Source: Cryptomeria japonica | Lineage: Eukaryota; Streptophyta; Pinopsida; Cupressales; Cupressaceae | Assembly: GCF_030272615.1 (NCBI RefSeq) | Contig: NC_081410.1 | Coordinates: 128,145,640 to 128,209,639, forward strand | DNA: 64,000 nucleotides | Reading direction: 5' to 3' | Shown here: positions 11,402 to 21,637 of the stretch, in pieces | Numbering within the stretch: the first letter of the stretch is position 1 | How the letters are laid out: each line of letters starts with the position of its first letter | The notes under the pieces: generated by a model | Databases searched by the model: none | What the model was told of the DNA's origin: nothing | Seen by the model: only the letters and a program-made list of their open reading frames with translations | Position numbers and translations under genes: made by a program

Positions 11402-12471
11402 TCACACTTTCAATAGTATCTACCAAATCAATAGTTTGTCCAACCCAACAAGGTCTTTTAGGAGATGGAGGATGAGTTTCCTCAACTTCAAGTGGACTCT
11501 ATAGAGGTGTGAAACTGTGAGTCAGAGTTGAGGAGGAACCATCCTCCAAGTCACTATCATCACTTTCCACTATGGAGGAAGGATGATGAGGATTATAAGC
11601 CAAGCTAGGAGAGCTTTCCCCAAAGTGAACACTCCTTTCAATGAAAATCTCACGTGTCTCTGGATCCAGAAGTCTATATGCCTTGACACCCTCAGGATAT
11701 CTAACAAAGATGCAAGGACTACTCTAAGGTTCCAATATCTTGCGCTTTTGTGGAGGTATGTGTGTCCCATGTTGGACAACCAAAAACTCTGAAGCGTCTC
11801 ACAATTGGTTTTATACCACACCAAGCTTCTAAATGAGTCATTCCTTTCAATGCCTTACGAGGAACCTAATTTTGGAAGTATGTGGCACAATTGATAGCTT
11901 TTTCTCAAAATGCTAGACCAAGAGATGGAGCATGAATCATGCAGCTAGCCATTTCCTTGAGGGTTCTATTCTTCCTTTATGCAACACCATTATTTTGTCG
12001 AGTGTAGGCAATTGAGTGCTAAAGATCAATTGCCTCAAGATTGAAATATTCATCAAGGCTATTGTTCATGCAAAGAATCTTGACTTACTTCCTTGATTGC
12101 TTCTCAACATGAACCTTGAAGGCTATAAAATTGTCAAACACTTGACTCTTGTGACAAAGGAAGTAGACCCAAGTGAAGAAAGGGTAGTCATCAATGAAGG
12201 TGAGGATATAGTGAGCCTTTCTTAATGATGGCACTAGAAATGGGCCTACTAGATCACTATGAACTGATTGAACAACCTACAAAGCTCTCCAAGACTTCAC
12301 TTTCTCAAAATTCTCTTTCAGATGCTTTCCCATGGAACAACCTAAACATACACCATTTTAAAAGCTGATTTGAGGGAGACCCGTGACCATATCCTTAGAG
12401 ATAAGATGCAAAAGATAGCGGTAATTGAGATGTCCAAATGGCGCATGCCATAGCTTACTTTTTCAATTTGA
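11402..12471 (-). pseudogene. pol: E2 pre-integrase and integrase, broken
   Basis: On the - strand the segment opens with the copia pre-integrase motif SKLWHAPFGHLNYRY and a downstream Cys pair. The integrase core follows (FIDDY..TWVYFL, then Asn/Gly-Val-A around 12000). The C-terminal part contains FRVFGCPTWDT, FVRYPEGVKAYRLLDPETRE and PPSPKRPCWVGQTIDLVD. Stops and frame changes are frequent. E5 is inserted immediately upstream, between protease and the LWH motif. Confidence 0.82.
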
Positions 12472-12476
12472 ATGAG

Positions 12477-13734
12477 GTAATGTGGTGAAAATTAGGATTT
12501 CCACCACTAAGATAATAAAACTACTAATTTTTCGTAGGGACCAATTACATTAGGGAAAGATAGGAATTTGATAGATCTAAGTCTAAAAGACTAAGATTCT
12601 TATTAAATTCTAGGGGTTTTAGACGTGTCTCTTCTTTCCCTTGAGTTGACTTGGTTTGAATTTATTAAAGATACTGAAATTAAGATAAATTATGTATAAA
12701 TTGAAGCAATTATGCATAAAGAGTGAGCTACAACCGTTAAATGGAGCCACAAACCTAGATTTTAGTAATATGTGAATGTTCAAAACTATTCCCAAAAGGT
12801 AACCTAAATTTTTAGGACCATAGTGACCAACGCTTTGGTCCTCCACACTTTTGTCATGCAAAGGGGAACCTGTTCATCTCTGCGAATAATATCAATCCTA
12901 ACAATAGAGAAGGGAAATTGGTTGGGAATAGGGGTTTGCCTAAGTCAAACCCCAATTTAGGAATTAACCTTGAATGAATAACTACAAATATTGAAATAAA
13001 TAATAGAAAAGTATACCTCAAATCTGCAATTATTGATGATGATGCTTTGCTTCTTGAATGTAATCACATATGTTGTATGAAATGGCATGAACATGACAAA
13101 ACCCTAATCATAAATACATTATTGCATATGAATGATATAATTTTGCTCCATGATGGTTGAATGAAGAATATGTAGCCTTGAAGATCTCCGAAAAATGCTT
13201 GATAGTGAATGCTTTACGGATGCTAGGATGTGACTGCTTGAATATCGTGAGTTAGGATGGATAGATGAAATTAGGTTGATCAAATATCTTTATATAGGGG
13301 TATCTAGGTCATTTACTGATTAGGCCGACCTCCAACAGTCATGCGGAGCCATAAAATTGATTTCTTGTAAGAGAGATAGGTCCCTTTACCCATTTTAAAA
13401 TAGGGCCCAACTAAGAGGGACGAGGGAGAGGGCACTTTGGTCCTAGGAATAGGGTGCTAGCACCCTGGTCCTTCTTAGTTATGGACCTCAATTTAGCCCC
13501 ATGGAGAAGGAAACCCCTCCAAGAAATGAACTAGTGAGTGTACATGGCATCAAAACTAGAGAAAAGACACAAAATAGACCTAAATAGGAGATGAGGATAG
13601 GACATGCTAAAGTAGGGGCACAAACATGAGGTGTAAGTAGCCTATGCAAATACTCAAGGTAAATTAGATGAAAGAGATGAAAGAGAGGAGAAATTAGGAG
13701 CATACTCACAAGGAGTATAAGACAACTAATTTCA
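12477..13734 (-). mobile_element. E5 3' LTR (inner edge uncertain)
   Basis: 12477 to about 13639 aligns by eye with the E5 5' LTR at 35274-36570: the 'ccaccactaagataataaaa' block, 'tctaggggttttag', 'gaggtgtaa' and others are shared. Beyond 13639 the two copies differ. A run resembling a Ty3 polypurine tract (gattgggggctc on the - strand) lies at 13741-13760, so the inner boundary is placed near 13734 but could be nearer 13640. The first base of the expected TG is missing at the outer end. Confidence 0.6.
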
Positions 13735-14827
13735 AGGAATAGAGCCCCCAATCTTAGGATCTTAACTCACTCAAACTAATGCAAGGGCACACAAAACAAG
13801 ACAAAAAAAAGGCCAACAGACAAAGACAAAAGGCAAAAGACACACATAAAAATCTAAAAACAAAAACTAGACCTCAAGTCAACTAACTAAAGAGACCTCG
13901 ATATCGAAATATCTCAACCACTAATATCATTATGTTGAACCTTGTTGGGTGAATATTTTGTCACTAGCATACTAATGACAAAACATAAAATTCACACAAC
14001 GCTATGCTAAGAAATTAATCTCTCCTCTCATCAAGGGGAGGTTCCCTATGAAATTTCTCCTCTAATTAATAAGAAATTAAATTTGTGGGTTGGTGTTGGG
14101 CATATAACTCTCTTTTTTCAGAGTTTATGTATTCTCCCTTCACCTAGTTACGATTTCTCTACCTCTTCAGATACTTAAAGAAAAGAACTATTAGTCTAAC
14201 AAACTACACAAAGAGTTACTATGAAGCAGCACAAAGTCTCCTTTATGGTAACACTAATTCACACTGATCGTTACAAATTAAACAATTAGATACTTATCTT
14301 AAAGCTCAAAGTCTTCAAGTATAGATTTCTAATCCATTAAACTACAAATAACCGCAACAATTCAAAGCTTACTACAAGTCACTTAATTTATCAACAGATT
14401 TCTCAAGTATGCTAAGAGCACAAAGTCTATTGGTAAGATTTGAGAGCTCTCTAACCACATAGCAATATCTTAAAGATCAAAGAAGTAAAGGTAATATGTA
14501 TTCAGCAGACATAGGAACATTAAATAATATTAACAACTTTCTTGATACAACACAAAGTTTGTAATCAACAAAATTGTTTTCTTTATTTGTTTGATTGAAT
14601 TTTCACCACAAAAGCCCAAAGTCTTAATTGGGATAAAAATCCAGTAGAGTTTTGCTAAGCGTAAAAAACATCAAATATTTACAAAAATTTCCTCCTTATA
14701 TAGGAAAAGAAGTTGAGAAAAAGGTGGGCACGGTTGACTTGATCAACCGCACAGTCCCATTTTACTACAACTACTACATAAAGAAAACGTGCAGCTGCAT
14801 GAAGAAAGAATGCCAAAAGGGGGAACT
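13735..14827. other. Unassigned A+T-rich noncoding, possible LTR remnant
   Basis: No coding region is supported. On the - strand a TATATAAGG box lies at 14694-14702. The stretch from TGTTGAACC (13933) to GAATGCCA (14815) has LTR-like ends, but no 5-bp duplication or partner copy was found. AAAGGGGGAAC at 14816-14826 follows directly. It may be the 3' LTR of E7, but this is unproven. Confidence 0.35.
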
Positions 14828-15041
14828 TCATTCTTGATTCTCTTCTTCGTTGGATTTCTGGAAACCTTCAAACTTAGAAAGGATGTCTTTGACCTCTGCT
14901 TAGTTTGGCATCAAGGTAGAACTTGTGATGATTTGGATGCGAGACATTGCATCCTCAATCTTAACCTGTTTCTTTTTAACATCCTTCAACATGGATGCGA
15001 GGACTTCAAAGCTGACCTGTATTTCTAATAACTTATCAAAT
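14828..15041 (-). pseudogene. E7 ORF, C-terminal piece
   Basis: Reading down the - strand from the E6 insertion, the frame gives FDKLLEIQVSFEVLASMLKD, then a Lys/Glu-rich coiled-coil-like tail (KKKQVKIEDAMSRIQ), one internal stop, and an end at a TGA at 14828. Removing E6 and one TSD copy joins this in frame to the piece ending near 22887 (..DFSLDT | FDKLLEIQ..). Function is unknown. Confidence 0.55.
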
Positions 15042-16268
15042 TGTAGCATCCTAAAATTGCGACACTTGCAATTTCGACTGCATTTGGGTCTTCACGATGG
15101 CGACGCAACACCGAACCTGAATGGAGACCCCGAAACTTGCTCATGACATCAAAAACTGCATTTTTCCAGCACCCTGGCCTGATCCTCCTTGCACCCTGCT
15201 GTCCCGGGAGGTGGGACCAGAGCGCCCAGCGCCCTGGTCCTTCAGGACCAGGGCGCCCAGCGCTCTGGTCCCTGGCCCTATTTTTGGGCCCAGTCTCCTA
15301 TGGGACTTCGGGTCTTTTTGTTTGCAATTTGGAAAATAACATTTCCTGGTCGGCCTAAGGTCGGGAAAATCAGTCTTTCAACCCTAATTGGCAAGTATAA
15401 AAACTACATTTCCTCTCCCATTAAAGGAGGGAGGACATATGTGTACAAGACGCGAAAACGATATTCAAGCATTCAAGCATTCCTTCAAGGAATTGATCAT
15501 TCTAAGTCTCCATTCAAGGCTAAGTGTTGCATTCAAGACAAGGATTCAACCATTGAAGAGGAGATCACATATTACAGCATACAACATACAACATACAACA
15601 ACATCTATACCTTCGCATATAAGGATACAAACATCCTTACAACAAGGTATTAGTACTTGTTTTACATTACAATCATTTACATTTACAACATTTCTCATTT
15701 CTTGGTTAATTCCAAAACCGGGGTTTGACCTGAGGGCAAACCCCTAATCCCTAACCCCCCAATCGTCTCCGTTTTTTTGCGTGTAGGTTGCAGGTACACG
15801 GCTGAAATTGAAGATCTGGAATCCTTGTGCAGAGATGAACAGATCCCCCTTCGTTTCGCGGATTTTTCGGAGGACCGTGTGCACGCCGGGCGCCATCGTC
15901 CCATCAACTTTTGCTCAAATTTGCAGGACAGCGCCGTCTCGACATTTTACTGCTAATTCCAGGTCCGCAGCTTCATATCATATTCCTATCTCTGTTTATA
16001 AGTGAATCTTTCCTACTTTGCATGCATTCCTAGTTCAATCTTTCTATCTACATTCTTTACAAAAGAGGGTATCCTTGCTATCACAACCCTTGAAACTCAT
16101 ATAGAATCCAATCTTGCATTGCGTGGGATTGGATCTTGTGGGTTTCAACCCCTCTTTTGAATGTAAAGTCTCCCCTAAGTGAAAACCATCAACCCTAGTG
16201 ACTCTCCCTTCTCTCTCCACGGAGTTGGGGAGGGGAGAACGACTAGGGTTTGATTTTTCCGCTTTACA
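15042..16268 (+). mobile_element. E6 5' LTR
   Basis: 1227 bp. A TATAAAA box lies at 15396-15402 (21992-21998 in the 3' copy). At 15215-15275 are two tandem G+C-rich palindromic units (GGACCAG..GCGC-CCA-GCGC..CTGGTCC). A related 'ggaccgtgtgcacgcc' segment lies at 15872-15888. Short + strand frames inside the LTR (15121-15747) occur in both copies, lack domains and are not called as genes. Confidence 0.92.
15396..15402 (+). promoter_or_regulatory. E6 LTR TATA box
   Basis: TATAAAA sits about 870 bases before the LTR end, in the position expected for the U3 promoter. The same box is retained in the 3' LTR at 21992. Confidence 0.5.
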
Positions 16269-16271
16269 TTT

Positions 16272-16290
16272 TGGTGAACCCGACGTGAAC
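16272..16290 (+). other. E6 primer-binding site
   Basis: TGGTGAACCCGACGTGAAC begins three bases after the LTR. E5 carries the same TGGTGAACCCGAC in the equivalent place (35258-35270, - strand), which supports its role. I cannot name the matching tRNA from the sequence. It is not the initiator Met used by the copia elements. Confidence 0.65.
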
Positions 16291-17452
16291 ATCTTTTCTG
16301 ATTATTCATAGTTAGATCTGAAAATTGGATTCCTTGATTACATTTTCATGTTTGATCTTTTGCAAAATTTTAGAGGTTAATTGCATAAAAACCCTAAATT
16401 TTCTTTTTAAGTAATTAAACTTGTGAAATGTTTAAATGTTAATGCTTGTTTCAGATCTGCCCTTCTATTACAAATTATCAATTCATATTTGTGCTTTAAT
16501 TCTGAAAATTAAGTGGTTAAGTGTCAAAACCCTAATTTTTGAAACCCTCTTGATTCAACCTTTGTCCGACAATTTCACTGATTAAAACATCTCCAAATCG
16601 GCTGTAACTTTCGATTCCGCAATAAAATCACAATATCTTTCATCCCTGAAAATTTGGAAAAAAGTTGCGAGGACCGTGTGCACCCCGAGCGCCATCGTCC
16701 CCGACATTTTTTCTGAAATTTCGGGAGCTAGATCTTACTGTATTTTTCTGCTAAAATCCAGAATTTTGGCTGATTTTATCAACTTTAACACTTTCAAAAT
16801 TACAGTCAAAGTTGGTCTAGCGATTGCTTGGGTTGAGGCTTCTAATCATTCAAAAATTGTTGAAATTGAAATTTGTGTCAAAATTGTGTTTCTTACAGTC
16901 CTAAATCTGAAAAGTGTGTTATCATTCATTCGAAATTTCAGTGATTTATTCAAATTTTTGCAATTTGTGACTTTTGAAATTAAGTGCTTAATTACAACAA
17001 CTTTGATTTCCGCTTTCAAAATTGAATTTTGCGTGAAATTGAGTCAACTTTCAAATTTCAAAACTTGCATTGCTGTTGGTATTCCCTCTAAAATCATAAA
17101 ATTCAAAATTTCAGTTTCCCTCTTTTTTTTTCAAAATTCAAATTTTGCATTTTTCGACAATCTTGGTAGGGTTCAATTTTGAGATTGCAACTTTAATTTG
17201 GCCTATCTACAGATCGTAAAATCACTCAATTTTTTCAGGTTAGCTGTAAAATCATCATAACTTTCATCCCTGCAAATTTCAAAAAAAGTTGCGAGGACCT
17301 TGTGCACCCCAAGCGCCACGGTCCCGGACATTTTTTCCGAAATTTCGGGAGATTGTCCTGATTGTATTTAACAACTTAAATCTAGAAGATTGGCTGCTTT
17401 TACTGAAATTTGCTACCTCTAAAATTCAAAATCTTCTCTCTTTCTTTAGTGC
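16291..17452 (+). other. E6 leader with duplicated GC block
   Basis: This noncoding leader holds two copies of a block 'gttgcgaggacc.tgtgcacccc..gcgcca..gtccc.gacattttttc.gaaatttcggga' at 16668-16735 and 17287-17352. Both are related to 15868-15905 in the LTR. A 168-codon frame (16676-17182) is Phe/Ile/Lys-rich translation of A+T-rich sequence and is rejected as a gene. Confidence 0.6.
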
Positions 17453-20400
17453 ATGAGTTTTACAACAATAAGTCCTACCTACACTATTCCCGTTAGACGA
17501 AGCCTTAGAATTAAGTCCTTCCAAGGTTTAATTACTGAGGAGATGGAACCTAATTTGAATGGTCTTTTTAACGAGGACATGGGTAATTCCTCTAATCCTC
17601 TTAATGATGAAGAAGCTCTCTATGAGGTTTCTGTAGAACAACTTTCAAAATTGGATAACCAATTTGACGATTTTCGACAGTGGATGTCTCAAGAATACCC
17701 TGATAGTCAAGCTCTTCCTTTAATTGAGGGTCTAAAACGTATGCTTCAAAGTGATAAGAATGGAATTGATATTTTGCGTGGTATTGCACACATTGTGGAT
17801 TCAAATGTGATGCCTATGAAGAGTTGTGCTGAAACCCTAGGTTATACACAACCTCCTACTCAAGACAATCATTCTATTCCTTTGACGACTTCTATTGCTA
17901 GTATACCTACTTTTACATCAAACATAATGACTACTTCAACACAAGACATTCCTCCTATGATCACCAGTCGTAGGGGCAATCCCTCTTCTTCAATCAACCC
18001 TCTTCCTTCATTCAATCCAACTTCTTCATTCATTCCTTCAGTGAGTGTTCCTCTTATATCTCCACAAATGAACATGACACAAGGGGGCAATTCATTTAAC
18101 CCTTCCATTCGTCCTTGTAGTGTTCCTCCTTTCCAATCATCGCCTATGACTAACTATCATAGTGTCCCGCCACCTTACTCTCTACCTTCTTTCAATAACA
18201 TAACACCTCCATCACAATCTAACACGTCTAATATGAACTCTTCGACTGAAGCGACCATTAACAATCTTGCACAAACTGTCTCTTCTTTACAACAACAAAT
18301 TGCCTCTATGAATCAATCTAAGTTTAGTGTGCCCACATTGGACGTTGCGAGCCCACTTTCTCTTGATATTGTTCGAGCTATCCCCCCTAAACATGTTGAA
18401 ATTCCACATTTGGAGCTTTATAATGGTAAGGGTGATCCTCTAACACATGTTAAGACATTTCAAACAATATGTACCGATTTTGCTTATGACCAAAGGTTGC
18501 TTGCAAAACTGTTTACTAGAACATTAAGAGACAAAGCCCTACAATGGTATTGCTCGTTGCCTTCCTATTCTATTACTTCTTTCGAACAACTTGCAAATGC
18601 TTTCATTCAACAATTTCAAAACAATATAAGTCCTAAAGTTACTTTGATTGATTTAATGCATTGTAAACAAGGTGTTAAAGAAAAAGTGACTGATTTCATT
18701 GGTAGATATAAGCATTTGTATGCTCAAATTTCATTTCCAGTGCCTGACAATGATATTCAAAGAATCTTTATTTCTAATTTACAAAAAGACATTAGAGAAA
18801 AACTCCTATTTTCTGAGTTTACTTCTTTCCAACAGTTGTGTGCAACTCTTCACAATTATCAACTGACTGTGAGTCAAATGGAACAATCACATCCTATGGC
18901 TCCGAGTGATAAGGGTGATAGTAGTCAACAACCATTTGGGAAGTTTAAACCAAACAGAGAGTCCATTAAATTCAATGAAAACATCATCAACAAAAATGTG
19001 AATGCAGCATCAGGTGTGTCTCCTATTTCTAAGTTTTTCAAGAGAGAAAGAAAGTTTACTCCTTTGAATGAATCATTGCATAGTATTATGAATAAGTTAT
19101 TGGAACAAAATGTGCTTACTCTTCCTCCTATAAGGCAAATTGATCCTGCAAAGATTAATTCACCTTATTTTGATAACAATTCTTTTTGTCAATTTCATCG
19201 TCAACCTGGGCATGATACTGAAAAATGTTTTGCTTTAAAGGGTAAAATTCAAGATTTGATTGATAATAATACTATCTCTATTTCTGGTGTGAATGATAAA
19301 GGCAACACATCTGTAGCTCCTCCTAACCAAAATCTTCATATTTTTACTGATCCATTACCTTCTCATACTTCTAATGCGATTGATACTACTGATTCCTCTG
19401 TCTCACCTGATGATCTTGTGTCTATGACTCCTAATGTGATTAACTTTGTGGAACAGCAGAAAATCCCTAAAGAACTTTCCATCACCTTTGATTCTAGTGA
19501 AACTATCAGGGCACCTGATGGTCCTTTATATATAGTTGCAAAAGTCAAAAATACACCTTGTCGTGGAGTGCTTATTGATCCTTCTTGCATGGTTAATGTC
19601 ATTACTGAAGAGTTTCTTTCTACTTTGCAATTGAATCAAGTGATCTATGATGAAACAAATGTGGTTGTGAAACTATTTGATGCATTTTCTTCTCCTGCAA
19701 TTGGTTCTATTACATTACCTATTGAGGTCCATAACAAATCCCTTGATGTGGACTTTGCTATTATTCCATCATCCGAACAATTTCGTGTGAAGCTAGGCTA
19801 TCCTTGGCTATCTTCCATGAAAGCTATTGCTTCTCCTATTCACAAGTGTCTGAAATTTCCCCATAATGGTGAAGTTGTTACTGTCAATCATAGTCTCTTT
19901 AAACTAGCTGAACGAACTTCTAGCATTCCTATTGATTACTTTTGGCCTAAACAATTCCAATCTCTTCCTCCGCGAAGTGATCATCTTTTCAAATCTTATC
20001 AAAAGTGGAAAAAAGACATGATCCTATCTCTAAGTGAACCTAGAACACCCAAACTTGACATTCCTATCATTCTTGAGAAGGAAGTTCTTCCTTTAAAAGA
20101 TAAAACTAATGTCTTTCCTCAAGAAGATTCCCAACCCATCCCTATGGATGTGACTATGCCTATGTCTAATAAACTTTCTAAGAGTAGACCTATACCTCCT
20201 CGTCATGATGGACTTGGTCTCCTTCCTAAACCAAATATTCCTCCCTTATATGGAGCAGTTCCTCCTCCTTCCTCTTATGGAGAGAAGAGACCTTTCTCTT
20301 CTCCTAATATTCAACCTAAGAGACCACAACCTAAACACCCAAGTGATAAGGATGAGAACATTCCTCCTCCTCAATCTTCGCAACTTCCTACTAACACTAG

Positions 20401-20896
20401 ACGAAATCGTTCTGCACATGAACGCCGACGAAAGCGTCGTCTTAGAGCTCAGGAAGCTGCCTCTCAAACTTTGCAATCCCCAAAAACACCTTCAACAAGC
20501 ATTATTCCATTTTCTCCTCAGCCGACGATTGAGCCGAAATCTCCTAAACATAAGATGCATGATGGCCTTGATCCTGTGCGAGTTAAAGATCCTATTTTCA
20601 TAAATCTTGATGATGATATAGATGAAAATGTTATTCATGATGAAAATATTACTCCTGTTCATTCTGATAGTGAATATGAACTTGTTGATATTGATAACCA
20701 TTTATCTAATGAATTTTCTAAAGCACTTATCCTAGCTTCTAGACAAGAACATCGTGGCTCAGGATATGAACATAGCCCTTGTTTGGATCTTGTGATAGCT
20801 CCATCTGTTGTGTTGGATGTTCCTCCTCTAGCGTGTTCCCTACCTTCCCGAAATATTGATCAGCAAGATTGGGGGGTAGATGACGTGCTAGACTAG
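17453..20896 (+). CDS. gag: E6 gag with degenerate protease-like domain
   Basis: This intact 1147-codon ORF would encode the structural protein of the virus-like particle. Residues 1-310 are Ser/Pro/Thr-rich. The Ty3 gag domain is at about 320-460 (GDPLTHVKTFQTIC, LRDKALQWYCSLP, FIGRYKHLYAQI). A CHHC knuckle CQFHRQPGHDTEKC lies at about 579-592, as in plant Ty3 gag. A retropepsin-like fold follows at about 680-830 with GVLIDPSCMVNVI in the active-site position, where D-(S/T)-G is expected, so proteolysis is doubtful. The tail is Pro-rich with a basic patch (RRNRSAHERRRKRRLRAQEA, about 984-1003) and an acidic end. The first ATG after the leader is used. A stop follows and no pol frame is present. 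Confidence 0.9.
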   Translation: MSFTTISPTYTIPVRRSLRIKSFQGLITEEMEPNLNGLFNEDMGNSSNPLNDEEALYEVSVEQLSKLDNQFDDFRQWMSQEYPDSQALPLIEGLKRMLQSDKNGIDILRGIAHIVDSNVMPMKSCAETLGYTQPPTQDNHSIPLTTSIASIPTFTSNIMTTSTQDIPPMITSRRGNPSSSINPLPSFNPTSSFIPSVSVPLISPQMNMTQGGNSFNPSIRPCSVPPFQSSPMTNYHSVPPPYSLPSFNNITPPSQSNTSNMNSSTEATINNLAQTVSSLQQQIASMNQSKFSVPTLDVASPLSLDIVRAIPPKHVEIPHLELYNGKGDPLTHVKTFQTICTDFAYDQRLLAKLFTRTLRDKALQWYCSLPSYSITSFEQLANAFIQQFQNNISPKVTLIDLMHCKQGVKEKVTDFIGRYKHLYAQISFPVPDNDIQRIFISNLQKDIREKLLFSEFTSFQQLCATLHNYQLTVSQMEQSHPMAPSDKGDSSQQPFGKFKPNRESIKFNENIINKNVNAASGVSPISKFFKRERKFTPLNESLHSIMNKLLEQNVLTLPPIRQIDPAKINSPYFDNNSFCQFHRQPGHDTEKCFALKGKIQDLIDNNTISISGVNDKGNTSVAPPNQNLHIFTDPLPSHTSNAIDTTDSSVSPDDLVSMTPNVINFVEQQKIPKELSITFDSSETIRAPDGPLYIVAKVKNTPCRGVLIDPSCMVNVITEEFLSTLQLNQVIYDETNVVVKLFDAFSSPAIGSITLPIEVHNKSLDVDFAIIPSSEQFRVKLGYPWLSSMKAIASPIHKCLKFPHNGEVVTVNHSLFKLAERTSSIPIDYFWPKQFQSLPPRSDHLFKSYQKWKKDMILSLSEPRTPKLDIPIILEKEVLPLKDKTNVFPQEDSQPIPMDVTMPMSNKLSKSRPIPPRHDGLGLLPKPNIPPLYGAVPPPSSYGEKRPFSSPNIQPKRPQPKHPSDKDENIPPPQSSQLPTNTRRNRSAHERRRKRRLRAQEAASQTLQSPKTPSTSIIPFSPQPTIEPKSPKHKMHDGLDPVRVKDPIFINLDDDIDENVIHDENITPVHSDSEYELVDIDNHLSNEFSKALILASRQEHRGSGYEHSPCLDLVIAPSVVLDVPPLACSLPSRNIDQQDWGVDDVLD

Positions 20897-21637
20897 TTTC
20901 ATTAGCATAGCAGATTCTCTCCCCCTCTCTTTTGTTACTTCCTCTATGTGTTATTCTCATTCTTCTATTTGTTGTCCTTAGTGTTGTCTACTTGAGGACG
21001 ATGCAAAGCATTGAGATCTCTTTTGGTCTCTCTCATGTTGACTCAAAAGACACATGTGTTCCCTTCTTCTAGGTGACATTCCTTGATTGGGGAATGAAGA
21101 ACAATTATGCATACATACATATGATATACATGAATAATCATACAGCATACTGACCCCGAGGAAAGCGAAGTCACCTTGTGCTTTGTGTTTTGTGTTTATT
21201 ATCCTTGGGCTTATCTCACACTTGGGGGCTAAATCCTTGTGATAACGTGCTCCTTTCTCATTTCTTATATGTATCACTACCTTAAAGCAATCACCCCCGG
21301 TGAGGCGTGTGCGATCGCTTTAACGTAGGGGGGCATACATCCCGTCCATATCTTTTCAAGATACTTGAAAATTTCTTGACAAATTTAGCTTTGCCTTGAA
21401 AATTTTTGATATCTTGCTTGCATGACTCATAGTGAGGGAACCTTACTACTGACAGTCATGGTTCTCCCTCGTGATCTTCCCTTTTACTTTGTCAATTGAA
21501 GTCGTAAGATCCTTAGTCCACTGGGGGCTTGGTGTATCTTGCCTCCTTGACGTGGTGAAAGTTTTTCAATGTTGTTTCCTTGTACTTTACTGGAAGTATG
21601 AGCGCACACTTATACTCCCGCTAAAGTGGGGGCTAAA
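20897..21637 (+). other. E6 3' noncoding tail and polypurine tract
   Basis: Where pol would lie there are only about 740 noncoding bases. 'tgggggct' occurs at 21225, 21523 and 21627, and the last one, in 'aaagtgggggctaaa' (21623-21637), is placed exactly as the plus-strand primer before the 3' LTR. Confidence 0.75.

Noticed and set aside
12481..13656. Solo LTR with duplication aggtaa
   Set aside because: The 6-base match is probably chance. The atgag duplication at 12472 and 36597 pairs this LTR with the one at 35274-36596 and joins the E2 coding sequence across E5.
15121..15747. Overlapping + strand ORFs of up to 154 codons in the E6 LTR, repeated at 21717-22268
   Set aside because: They lie inside LTRs, occur in both copies, overlap each other in three frames, and have no domain.
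16676..17182. 168-codon ORF before E6 gag
   Set aside because: Phe/Ile/Lys-rich translation of the A+T-rich leader, starting inside the duplicated GC block; no homologous frame in the second block copy.
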